Assembly: GCF_000412635.1 (NCBI RefSeq)
Contig: NZ_ASTG01000003.1
Location: 124,001-188,000, forward strand
DNA: 64,000 nt
Direction of reading: 5' to 3'
Source of the DNA: Sphingobium bisphenolivorans
GTDB taxonomy: Bacteria; Pseudomonadota; Alphaproteobacteria; Sphingomonadales; Sphingomonadaceae
Shown here: positions 44,277 through 52,348 of the stretch, piece by piece
Layout of the letters: each line of letters begins with the position of its first letter
How positions within the stretch are numbered: the stretch's first letter is position 1
Program-made: the position numbers and the translations under genes
The notes under the pieces: model-generated
What the model saw: only the letters and a program-made list of their open reading frames with translations
Told to the model about the DNA's origin: nothing
The model's database searches: none

Positions 44277-47200
44277 ATGCCGTCCTTGTCGGGGCATGCG
44301 CCCGCCCGATACGCCACATTATTGAACGCTGCGCTCATTTTGTTGATGCTGGTTCCGTTCGCGGCGGACCTGTCCTTGCCGCTCGGCATGGCGGTGTGGG
44401 TGCTTTACCTGTTCCCGATCGTGCTGTCCTATCTGGCGTCGCGGCCGATCATCCCGCCGGTGCTGGCGGCTTGTTCGACGCTGCTGATGATCGCCGGCTT
44501 CCTGCTGGCCGGCAGCGGGATCGACCCCACGGTGGCGCAAATCAACCGGACGCTGGGCGCGATCACCGCCTGGATGTTGGGGGGGATCGGCTATCTCTTC
44601 ATCCGCAACCGGCTGGCGATCCGACGAGAGGAGTGGCTGCAGATGAGCCAGCTGGGCCTCAGCCGCGCGATGGCGGGGGAGCGCACGATGGACGCGCTGG
44701 GGCAGGGGATCATCAGCTATCTGGCGGAGCGGACCGGCGCGCAAGCCGCGGTGCTGTTCGTGGAGGATGGCAAGGCGTTCCGGCGGCAGGCGAGCCATGG
44801 CGTGCCGGCGAGCGCGGAGATCATCGCCTCCACCAGCGCGGCGGACGGGCTGCTGGGGGTCGCGATCAGCGAGAACCGCATCATCGAGATCGGGCCGGTG
44901 CCCGACAGCTATCTGCACTATGGCTCCAGCCTGGGTTCGGCGGCGCCGCGCATGATGCTGGTCGCGCCCGCGTCCGCTGATGATCATGCGGTAGCGCTGA
45001 TCGAACTGGGCTTTGCCGCGCCGCCGGACGAGCGCGCCACGGAATTGCTGACGCGCGCGAGCGAGGGCATCGGCAAGGCGATCCGCGCGGCGCGCTATCG
45101 CGAGCGCTTGCAGGAGCTACTGGAGGAAACGCAGGCGCAGGCCGAGGAACTGCAGGCGCAGAGCGATGAACTGCGCAGCGCCAACGAGGAGCTGGAGGAG
45201 CAGAGCCAGGAGCTGCTGCAATCGCAGGCGGAGCTGGAACGGCAGCAGGCCGAACTGGAGCAGACCAACGCACAGCTGGAGGAGCAGACCCAGCAGCTGG
45301 AGATGCAGCGCGACGATCTCGCCCGCGCGCAGACCAGCCTGCAGGCGCAGGCGAGCGACCTTGAACAGGCGAGCCGCTACAAGTCCGAATTCCTCGCCAA
45401 TATGAGCCATGAGCTGCGCACGCCGCTCAATTCGCTGCTCATCATGGCGCGGCTGCTGGCCGACAATCGGCAGGGCAATCTGTCGGCGGAGCAGGTGCGC
45501 CATGCCGAGACGATCGAGACGTCGGGCAACGACCTGCTGCACCTGATCAACGATATCCTCGATATTTCCAAGATCGAGGCGGGGCATGTCGACCTGCAGA
45601 CGCGGCGGACCCGGATCGCGCCGATGGTCGACAAGCTGCGGACGCTGCTGGAGCCGGGCGCCGCGCAGAAGGGGCTGATGCTGCGCACCCATATCGCGCA
45701 GGACGCCCCCGCCGACATCGAGACGGACCCGCACCGGCTGGAGCAGATCCTCAAGAATTTCCTGTCGAACGCGATCAAGTTCACCGGGCAGGGCGAGGTG
45801 ATGCTGAGCATCGCGGCGGCGAGCGACGATGCCATCGCCTTCACCGTGCGCGATACCGGCATCGGCATCCCGGCGGAACAGCAGCAGTCGATCTTCGAAC
45901 CGTTTCGGCAGGCGGACGGGTCGGTCAGCCGCAAATATGGCGGCACCGGGCTTGGCCTTTCGATCTCGCGCGAACTGGCGAAGCTGCTGGGCGGCGACAT
46001 CGCGCTGGTGAGCGCGAGCGGGGAGGGCAGCGCCTTCACGCTGACACTGCCGCGCAATTTCCGCGCCGATCTGCCCGTGGCTCCACTGCCGGCCTATCGG
46101 CCCGCCGCGCGAGAAACGGTGCCGGTGATCGCCACCCGCACCGACCTGGGGCCGGTGAGGGCAAGGTCGGTCGAGGACGACCGCGAGGCGTTGACGGGGG
46201 ACAGCCGCGTCATCCTGTTCGTGGAGGATGATCCGGCCTTCGCCCGCATCCTGCGCGATCTGGCGCGGGAGATGGGGTTCCAGTGTCTGCTCGCCGAGAC
46301 GGCCGACGAGGGCGTGGTCCTGGCGCGGCAATATATTCCGCAGGCGATCATCCTCGACATGGGGTTGCCCGATCATAGCGGTCTGTCCGTGCTCGACCGG
46401 CTGAAGCGCGACGTCAACACGCGGCATATCCCGGTCCATGTCGTATCGGTCGCGGACCACACCCATGCAGCGCTCTCCTATGGCGCGGTCGGCTATATGT
46501 TCAAGCCGGTGAAGCGCGAGGAACTGGCCCATGTGCTGGAGGGGCTGGAGCAGCGCTTCGCCCAGCGCATGCGGCGCGTGCTGCTGGTCGAGGATGACGC
46601 GACCCAGCGCGAGAGCCTGCGGCTGCTGCTCGCCACCCGCGATGTCGAGGCGGTGGAGGCGAAGAGCGCGGCGAACTGCATGGAGTTGCTGGGGCGCGAG
46701 ACGTTCGACTGCATGGTGCTCGACCTCAACCTGCCCGATGCGTCCGGGTTCGAACTGCTGGAGAAGCTGAGCGAGGATGAGGCGCTCAGCTTCCCGCCGG
46801 TGATCGTCTATACCGGCCGCGACCTGTCGGCGGACGAGGAATTGCGCCTGCGCAAATATAGCAAGTCGATCATCATCAAGGGCGCCAAGTCACCCGAACG
46901 GCTGCTGGACGAGGTGACGCTGTTCCTGCACCAGGTCGTGTCCGAACTGCCGGAGCGGCAGCAGGCGATGCTGGCGACCGCGCTCAACCGCGACGCGCTG
47001 CTTGAGGGGCGGCATATCCTCGTCGCCGAGGATGATGTGCGCAACATCTATGCGCTGACCAGCCTGTTCGAGCCGCATGGCGCGACCGTCCACATTGCGC
47101 GCAACGGGGCCGAGGCGCTGAAGCGGCTGAGGCAGGATGACGGCGCGCCGATCGATCTGGTGCTGATGGACGTGATGATGCCGGAGATGGACGGCCTCAC

Positions 47201-47381
47201 CGCCACGCGGGAGATCCGGGCGAACCCGGCCTGGCGCGACCTGCCGATCATTACCCTGACGGCCAAGGCCACGCCGCAGGATCAGGCGCATTGCATCGCT
47301 GCCGGCGCGAACGACTATCTCGCCAAGCCGCTGGATATCGACAAGCTGCTGAGCCTGGTTCGTGTCTGGATGCCGCGCTGA
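44277..47381 (+). CDS. hybrid sensor histidine kinase with three C-terminal receivers
   Basis: The 1034-residue protein has about four N-terminal membrane spans (residues about 14-110) and a GAF-like sensor (about 130-270). A Gln/Glu-rich coiled coil (277-368) leads into the H-box FLANMSHELRTPLNSLL with H378, then NFLSNAIKFTGQG, DTGIGIP and GGTGLGLSISREL. Three receivers start near 645, 766 and 913 with phosphoacceptors in ILDMGLPDHSG, VLDLNLPDASG and LMDVMMPEMDG. The last codon overlaps the next start by one base. It heads a cheR-HWE kinase operon, so phosphorelay through several outputs is likely. Confidence 0.93.
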   Translation: MPSLSGHAPARYATLLNAALILLMLVPFAADLSLPLGMAVWVLYLFPIVLSYLASRPIIPPVLAACSTLLMIAGFLLAGSGIDPTVAQINRTLGAITAWMLGGIGYLFIRNRLAIRREEWLQMSQLGLSRAMAGERTMDALGQGIISYLAERTGAQAAVLFVEDGKAFRRQASHGVPASAEIIASTSAADGLLGVAISENRIIEIGPVPDSYLHYGSSLGSAAPRMMLVAPASADDHAVALIELGFAAPPDERATELLTRASEGIGKAIRAARYRERLQELLEETQAQAEELQAQSDELRSANEELEEQSQELLQSQAELERQQAELEQTNAQLEEQTQQLEMQRDDLARAQTSLQAQASDLEQASRYKSEFLANMSHELRTPLNSLLIMARLLADNRQGNLSAEQVRHAETIETSGNDLLHLINDILDISKIEAGHVDLQTRRTRIAPMVDKLRTLLEPGAAQKGLMLRTHIAQDAPADIETDPHRLEQILKNFLSNAIKFTGQGEVMLSIAAASDDAIAFTVRDTGIGIPAEQQQSIFEPFRQADGSVSRKYGGTGLGLSISRELAKLLGGDIALVSASGEGSAFTLTLPRNFRADLPVAPLPAYRPAARETVPVIATRTDLGPVRARSVEDDREALTGDSRVILFVEDDPAFARILRDLAREMGFQCLLAETADEGVVLARQYIPQAIILDMGLPDHSGLSVLDRLKRDVNTRHIPVHVVSVADHTHAALSYGAVGYMFKPVKREELAHVLEGLEQRFAQRMRRVLLVEDDATQRESLRLLLATRDVEAVEAKSAANCMELLGRETFDCMVLDLNLPDASGFELLEKLSEDEALSFPPVIVYTGRDLSADEELRLRKYSKSIIIKGAKSPERLLDEVTLFLHQVVSELPERQQAMLATALNRDALLEGRHILVAEDDVRNIYALTSLFEPHGATVHIARNGAEALKRLRQDDGAPIDLVLMDVMMPEMDGLTATREIRANPAWRDLPIITLTAKATPQDQAHCIAAGANDYLAKPLDIDKLLSLVRVWMPR

Positions 47382-48268
47382 TGGCGGTGCCGCTGGATAT
47401 CGAGATCGGTCCGGAGGACGCGCTGCCAGCGCTGGAACTGGACGGGCTGCTGGAGACGCTCTGGCGCCATTATCAGTTCGACTTTCGCGGCTATTCCCGC
47501 GGATCGATCCTGCGCCGGATGCAGCGTGCACAACAGCATTTCGGGTGCGAGAGCCTGTCGATGCTCCAGCACCGGATGCTGCATGAACCGGCGATCCTGC
47601 CGGAACTGATGAGCTTCCTCACCATCCATGTCAGCGAGATGTTCCGTGACCCGGCCTATTATCGCGCCCTGCGCGAAACGGTGCTGCCGCATCTGGCGAC
47701 CTTCCCCTCGCTCAAGGTGTGGGTGGCGGGGTGCAGCACGGGGGAGGAGCTCTATTCGCTCTCCATCCTGTTCCGGGAGGAGGGGCTAGCCAACCGCACG
47801 CTCTTCTACGCGACGGACATCAGCCCGGCGGCGCTGCGCAAGGCGGAGGCGGGGATCTACGATCTGGAGCGGATACCGGGCTTTACCGCCAACCATCGGG
47901 CGTCGGGTGCGCGATGTTCGCTGAGCGAATATTATGTCGCGGCCTATGGCGCGGCGCGGTTCGACCCGAGCCTGCGCGAGCGCACCCTGTTCGCCGAACA
48001 TAGCCTGGTCAGCGATCAGGTGTTCGGCGAGATTCACCTGATATCCTGCCGCAACGTGCTGATCTATTTCGACCGGCCGTTGCAGGATCGTGCGATCGGC
48101 CTGTTCCGCGACTCTCTGGTGCGCGGCGGCTTTCTGGGGCTGGGATCGAAGGAGACGCTGCGCTTTTCCGCCCATGCCGCGCAGTTTGGCGAATTTGCCC
48201 CGCAGGAGCGCATCTATCGAATGAATGTGATGAACAAGATCGGGCAGGAGGCTGCCCATGTCATCTGA
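47381..48268 (+). CDS. CheR-type protein-glutamate methyltransferase
   Basis: The 295-residue protein has the CheR N-domain (LLETLWRHYQFDFRGYSRGSILRRM, FLTIHVSEMFRDPAYYRAL) and the SAM-binding domain KVWVAGCSTGEELYSLSI. FYATDISPAALRKAEAGIY and SCRNVLIYFDRPLQ complete the pattern. CheR methylates glutamates of chemoreceptors, yet no receptor, CheA, CheW or CheB gene is in the window. It lies between two sensor kinases, overlapping the first by 1 bp and the second by 11 bp. It probably methylates or adapts a member of this signalling unit instead of a chemotaxis array. Confidence 0.93.
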   Translation: MAVPLDIEIGPEDALPALELDGLLETLWRHYQFDFRGYSRGSILRRMQRAQQHFGCESLSMLQHRMLHEPAILPELMSFLTIHVSEMFRDPAYYRALRETVLPHLATFPSLKVWVAGCSTGEELYSLSILFREEGLANRTLFYATDISPAALRKAEAGIYDLERIPGFTANHRASGARCSLSEYYVAAYGAARFDPSLRERTLFAEHSLVSDQVFGEIHLISCRNVLIYFDRPLQDRAIGLFRDSLVRGGFLGLGSKETLRFSAHAAQFGEFAPQERIYRMNVMNKIGQEAAHVI

Positions 48269-50153
48269 CGTGACGGTCAAATTCCTGCTGGTCGATGACG
48301 TGCCGCAGAATCTGGTGGCGCTGGAAGCGCTGCTGGCGCGCGACGGGCTGATGCTGTTCAAGGCGCGTTCCGGGGCGGAAGCGCTCGAACTGATGCTCGA
48401 ACATGATTTCGCGCTGGCCCTGCTGGACGTGCAGATGCCTGACATGGACGGCTTCGAACTGGCGGAGATCATGCGCTCGACCGAGCGCACGCGCTCAATC
48501 CCGATCATCTTCCTGACGGCCGTTGCGACGGACGAGCAGCGGCGCTTTCGCGGATATGAAACGGGCGCGGTCGACTATCTGTTCAAGCCGATCGACACCC
48601 GCATGCTGACCAGCAAGGCGGAGGTGTTCTTCGAACTCAGCCGCCAGCGGCAGATTTTGGCGGAACAGCGCGACGAACTGCGCGAGACGGCGGCGGTGCT
48701 TTCTTCCACGCTGGACCGGCTGAACGCCCATCGCGACAATAGCCCGCTTGCCATCGTGGAGTTCGAGCCGGACCTGACGATCATCGGCTGGACCAAGGGC
48801 GCGGAACGGCTGTTCGGCTGGCCGGCAGACGAAGTGCTGGGGCGGCGGGCGAGCGAGTTGGGATGGATGGGGCAGCCGGTCGCCGAGGCGGTGGCGCGGC
48901 ATGTCGCCGCCCTGACGCTTGGCGGCGAACATCGCGATATGCAGGTGCATCAGGTGCTGCGCCGCGAAGGAGCAGCGCTGGAGTGCGAATTTTATTATTC
49001 GCTGCTGCTGGATCGTAACAGGCGGCCGGCGTCCGTCACGGTGCAGATCCTCGACATCACCGAACGCAGCCGCGCGGAGGAGACGCAGCATCTGCTGATC
49101 GGCGAGCTCAACCATCGGGTGAAGAATACGCTGGCATCAGTGCAGGCGATCGCTTCGCAGACGCTGAAGGGCGCGCCGGACCCGTCGGAGTTCGTGGATA
49201 CCTTTACCGGGCGGCTGCAGGCGCTGGCCCGCGCCCACTCGCTGCTGAGCAACCAGACCTGGCAGAGCGCCAGCCTGTCGCAGCTGGTGCAGGATCAGTT
49301 GGACCTCGGCACGCTGGACGAAGGGCGCTGCACGATTTCGGGACCGCCGATCGAGCTGCCGCCCAATCTGGCGCTGCATCTCGCGCTGATCCTGCATGAA
49401 CTGGGGACCAACGCCGCCAAATATGGCGCGCTCTCAAATGATGCGGGGCATGTCTATATCGACTGGACCCCGAGCGAGGGGCGGTTGCAGCTGAACTGGC
49501 GCGAGAGCGGAGGGCCGGTCGTGACGCCACCCACGCGCAAGGGCTTCGGCACCGTGCTGGTGGAGCGCAGCCTGTCGGCGGAGGGCGGGGTGGTCGCGGC
49601 GAGCTATCCGCCCGAAGGGGTGATCTGGCATATGGACCTGCCGCTGACGGAAGCGTCGCGCGCCGTTGCGCCGCGCGTCGAGGCAAGAGACGCGGCCGTG
49701 ACCAATTTCGTGGGGCAGGCTCTCAGCAGCCACGCGACGCTGGCGGGCCTGGATTTCCTGGTGGTCGAGGATGAGCCGCTGATCGCGTTCGAGGTGTCGG
49801 ACCTGCTGGAGGATGCAGGCGCACGCGTCGTCGGCACGGCCGGCACCCTGTCGGAGGCGAGGGAGGCGATCGAGACACTGGATTTCGACGTGGCGATCCT
49901 GGACGGCAATTTGCAGGGGCAGCCGGTCGATCCGATCGCCGAGGCGCTGGACCGGCGCGGCATCCCCTTCCTGTTCGTGTCGGGCTATGGGCCGGAGCAT
50001 CTGCCGGCGGATTATTGCGGGCGGCCGCTGCTCAACAAGCCGTTCAACCGGGCGAGCCTGTTGGAACGGGTTTCAGGTTTGCTGGCGGCGCAGGAGGCTG
50101 CCGTGCTTAATAGGTCCGCCGGGTGTAGCTCACTGAAACGGGCGGCGTCCTAA
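48258..50153 (+). CDS. REC-PAS-HWE histidine kinase-REC protein
   Basis: The 631-residue protein starts with a receiver (FLLVDDVPQN, phosphoacceptor in ALLDVQMPDMDGF, Lys in YLFKPID). A helical linker and a PAS domain (about 160-275) follow. The kinase core has LNHRVKNTLASVQAIASQTL with phosphorylated H286, HELGTNAAKYGALS and NWRESGGP; the HRxKN and WxE residues define the HWE family. A second receiver closes it (FLVVEDEPLIAFE, DVAILDGNLQG). HWE kinases in alphaproteobacteria often feed the general stress response. Its last 47 bp overlap the convergent TadE-like gene, leaving a non-family tail of about 15 residues. Confidence 0.92.
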   Translation: MSSDVTVKFLLVDDVPQNLVALEALLARDGLMLFKARSGAEALELMLEHDFALALLDVQMPDMDGFELAEIMRSTERTRSIPIIFLTAVATDEQRRFRGYETGAVDYLFKPIDTRMLTSKAEVFFELSRQRQILAEQRDELRETAAVLSSTLDRLNAHRDNSPLAIVEFEPDLTIIGWTKGAERLFGWPADEVLGRRASELGWMGQPVAEAVARHVAALTLGGEHRDMQVHQVLRREGAALECEFYYSLLLDRNRRPASVTVQILDITERSRAEETQHLLIGELNHRVKNTLASVQAIASQTLKGAPDPSEFVDTFTGRLQALARAHSLLSNQTWQSASLSQLVQDQLDLGTLDEGRCTISGPPIELPPNLALHLALILHELGTNAAKYGALSNDAGHVYIDWTPSEGRLQLNWRESGGPVVTPPTRKGFGTVLVERSLSAEGGVVAASYPPEGVIWHMDLPLTEASRAVAPRVEARDAAVTNFVGQALSSHATLAGLDFLVVEDEPLIAFEVSDLLEDAGARVVGTAGTLSEAREAIETLDFDVAILDGNLQGQPVDPIAEALDRRGIPFLFVSGYGPEHLPADYCGRPLLNKPFNRASLLERVSGLLAAQEAAVLNRSAGCSSLKRAAS

Positions 50154-50487
50154 ACAGCAGGAAGTCGAGCGGCCGCGAATAGGTCATGGTGATTTCCGTA
50201 TAGGGGATGCCATATTGCGTGCCGTGCGATATCGTCGGATCGTTGACATAGGCGGGGTCGAGGCCAAACTCGCGCGAACTGACGCGGGCGATGATCGCGC
50301 TGTCGGTCGGCGTCGGATAGATGGCGGCATAGCGCGCACCCTCGTCCACTGCGTGCTGAAGGCCGGTGCGGGCGCAGGCGACGATGCCAAGCTGGATCGC
50401 GCCCATCAGCAGAATGATGAAGGGCGGCAGGGCGAGGCCGAATTCGATCGCGGCCGCGCCGCGCTGGTTGCGCAGAAGGCGCCTCAT
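50107..50487 (-). CDS. TadE-like pilus-assembly minor protein
   Basis: The 126-residue protein has an N-terminal type IVb-pilin-like segment RNQRGAAAIEFGLALPPFIILLMGAIQ, with the Glu at position +5 after the Gly-Ala cleavage-type region. A small periplasmic domain follows. TadE/TadF minor pilins or pseudopilins help assemble Flp pili. It is the third gene of a minus-strand trio, its start overlapping the previous stop (ATGA). The major Flp pilin and the TadA/TadB/TadC machinery are not in the window. Confidence 0.85.
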   Translation of the reverse strand: MRRLLRNQRGAAAIEFGLALPPFIILLMGAIQLGIVACARTGLQHAVDEGARYAAIYPTPTDSAIIARVSSREFGLDPAYVNDPTISHGTQYGIPYTEITMTYSRPLDFLLFRTPPVSVSYTRRTY

Positions 50488-50951
50488 TGCAGGCGCACCG
50501 AAGCGGCGCCGGTCAGCGCGACGCCCTGACCCGAGGACCAGCGGCTGCCCGGCAGCAGGCCGGCGAACATCGGCATGTAGGTGCCGTTGACGGTGATCCC
50601 GACATAGCGGCTGATCTGCTGTCCGGCGGCGCACGGGGTGGTCGCCGCCTGCGCGGTGCCATCGCACAACAGCGTGTCCGTGACGGTGACATTGCTGGAG
50701 GAGACACCCGCCGCGCTGGCCGCGTCGGCCGCGAGATTTTGATAGGCCGTGCTGTTGTAACCGCCGCTGGTGGCCATCTGGCCCGCGCGTTCGGCGGCGC
50801 GTTGCAGCGTGATCTTCGCCTTGAAAGCCATGGCGATGTCCGCCGCGACGAAGGTCAGCATCGCCAGCACCGGCAGGATGAGCGCGAGTTCAAGGACGCT
50901 CGTGCCCTTTTGGTCGATCACCAGCTTGCGAAGGAAGAAGAGCAGTCTCAT
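50484..50951 (-). CDS. TadE/TadF-like pilus-assembly protein
   Basis: The 155-residue protein has a basic N-terminus and DQKGTSVLELALILPVLAML, the TadE-like membrane segment with the conserved Glu. A Ser/Thr/Ala-rich periplasmic part with one possible disulphide pair (CDGTAQ and CAAGQQ) follows. It overlaps its neighbours by 4 bp on each side, so the three are co-translated. The role is that of a minor pilin or an exported surface protein. Confidence 0.85.
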   Translation of the reverse strand: MRLLFFLRKLVIDQKGTSVLELALILPVLAMLTFVAADIAMAFKAKITLQRAAERAGQMATSGGYNSTAYQNLAADAASAAGVSSSNVTVTDTLLCDGTAQAATTPCAAGQQISRYVGITVNGTYMPMFAGLLPGSRWSSGQGVALTGAASVRLQ

Positions 50952-52192
50952 CCCACCAGCCTCACGCGGGTGCCGGTGAAGCCGCCCGCTCCCGAGCCGG
51001 GAGGGCAGTTGTTCGTGATGCTGCTGTTGCCGATGAAGGTGATGCGCCGGCTGGCGATCTGGATACAGTCGGTTGTCATGCCCGATGTGCCGCTGAACTG
51101 CAGTTCCTGGGACAGGGTGTAGAAGGCGCCCTGGAAAGAGGAGCTGGCGTTGCCGTTCACCTTGTTGATGCCCGAATCCAGCGCGCGGCGGTCCTGATAG
51201 AAGAGTATGCCGGCATAGGTGCCGCTGGTGGTGGCGGACAGGTTGACGGTCGCGCCGCCATTCATGTCCAGCGTGGCGATCTGGCTGGGAGTGGTGGCCG
51301 CGTTGCTGCTGGTGAGAATGATCGTGACGCCCGTGCCGCTCAGCACCGCCTGCGCGCCGACGCTGAAGCTGCTGCCGTCGACATAATAGATGCCGGGCGC
51401 CATGGTGAGCGTGCCCTTGATGTCGAAGCCCTTGTAGCAGCCGGGGCTGACGGTGGCGCTGTTGTTCGAGTTGACGGAGAATTTACCGCCGCAGCCCGTG
51501 GGGCTAGGCGTCGGCAGCGCGGCATAGGGGTCGGACTGGGGGAGGCTATAGGGTTGCAGCGTCGTGCCCGACGCATAGTTGCTGCTGGTCTGAAGGCCGC
51601 CGACCGCCGCGACCGGCGTCGCCAGGATGCTGCTGCTGCCGCCCGCCGTGACCGCGTTCGCGGCGCGGGAATTGGTGATCATGCCGCAGCCCAGATCGAC
51701 TGTGGCGTTGCCCTGCATGACGATGCCGGCAGTCGTCGTGCTCTCGCTCGCCCAGGCGCAATAGGTGCCGCCCTGGACCACAGCCGCCGTCGCCTCAGCC
51801 GTCAGGACCGGCGCGGTGATGCCCAGCAATTTGGAGAAGGGCAGCGCCTGCGTCGCCTGAAGGACGACGCGCACGGCCTTGTTATTGCCGGCGTAAGAGC
51901 CGGTGGTCGGCGCATTTTCAATCACCGGCGTCTGGGAGAGGGTGATGAGCGACAGGCGGCCGATGTCGGCGGTGGCGCTGTCCGATGCGCTGTAGTTCTG
52001 CGCGACGGCGTAGGCGCCGGCGAGCGCGGCGGAATCCGCCTCCCGCTGAAGCTGGCGCTTCCACAAGGTCCATTGGACGGTATCGGTGGCAAGACCCGCC
52101 GCGCCCATCAGGACCGGCAAGGATGCCCCCGCAAGCATCAGCATGTTGCCGGACTTGTCCCGCAACAGCCGCCAAATCATCCCGCGCCCCAT
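50948..52192 (-). CDS. TadG-like protein (Flp pilus-associated)
   Basis: The 414-residue protein starts MGRGMIWRLLRDKSGNMLML and continues GASLPVLMGAAGLATDTVQW, the TadE/TadG hydrophobic anchor. A large Ser/Thr/Asn/Gly-rich exported part with repeated short beta-type motifs (VSPGCYKGFDIKGTLTMAPGIYYVDG) is present. TadG proteins link the Flp pilus system to the envelope. Start ATG 52192 has GAGGAGG nine bases upstream. It is the first gene of the trio. The 156 bp upstream are AT-rich with TTATAT/TATAAT-like boxes and probably hold its promoter. Confidence 0.84.
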   Translation of the reverse strand: MGRGMIWRLLRDKSGNMLMLAGASLPVLMGAAGLATDTVQWTLWKRQLQREADSAALAGAYAVAQNYSASDSATADIGRLSLITLSQTPVIENAPTTGSYAGNNKAVRVVLQATQALPFSKLLGITAPVLTAEATAAVVQGGTYCAWASESTTTAGIVMQGNATVDLGCGMITNSRAANAVTAGGSSSILATPVAAVGGLQTSSNYASGTTLQPYSLPQSDPYAALPTPSPTGCGGKFSVNSNNSATVSPGCYKGFDIKGTLTMAPGIYYVDGSSFSVGAQAVLSGTGVTIILTSSNAATTPSQIATLDMNGGATVNLSATTSGTYAGILFYQDRRALDSGINKVNGNASSSFQGAFYTLSQELQFSGTSGMTTDCIQIASRRITFIGNSSITNNCPPGSGAGGFTGTRVRLVG

Positions 52193-52348
52193 TACAGAAG
52201 CCTCCTCCGCTCGGGAGTTCTTCTAAGTTCTCGGGGTTAACGAAAGGATAATTTGCAAGATGATTGCTGAAGGCGGAGGTTATATATCGAATGTTATATC
52301 AGTAATCTACCATTTTAGAATAGATAATGTTTGTCCATACGATAAACG

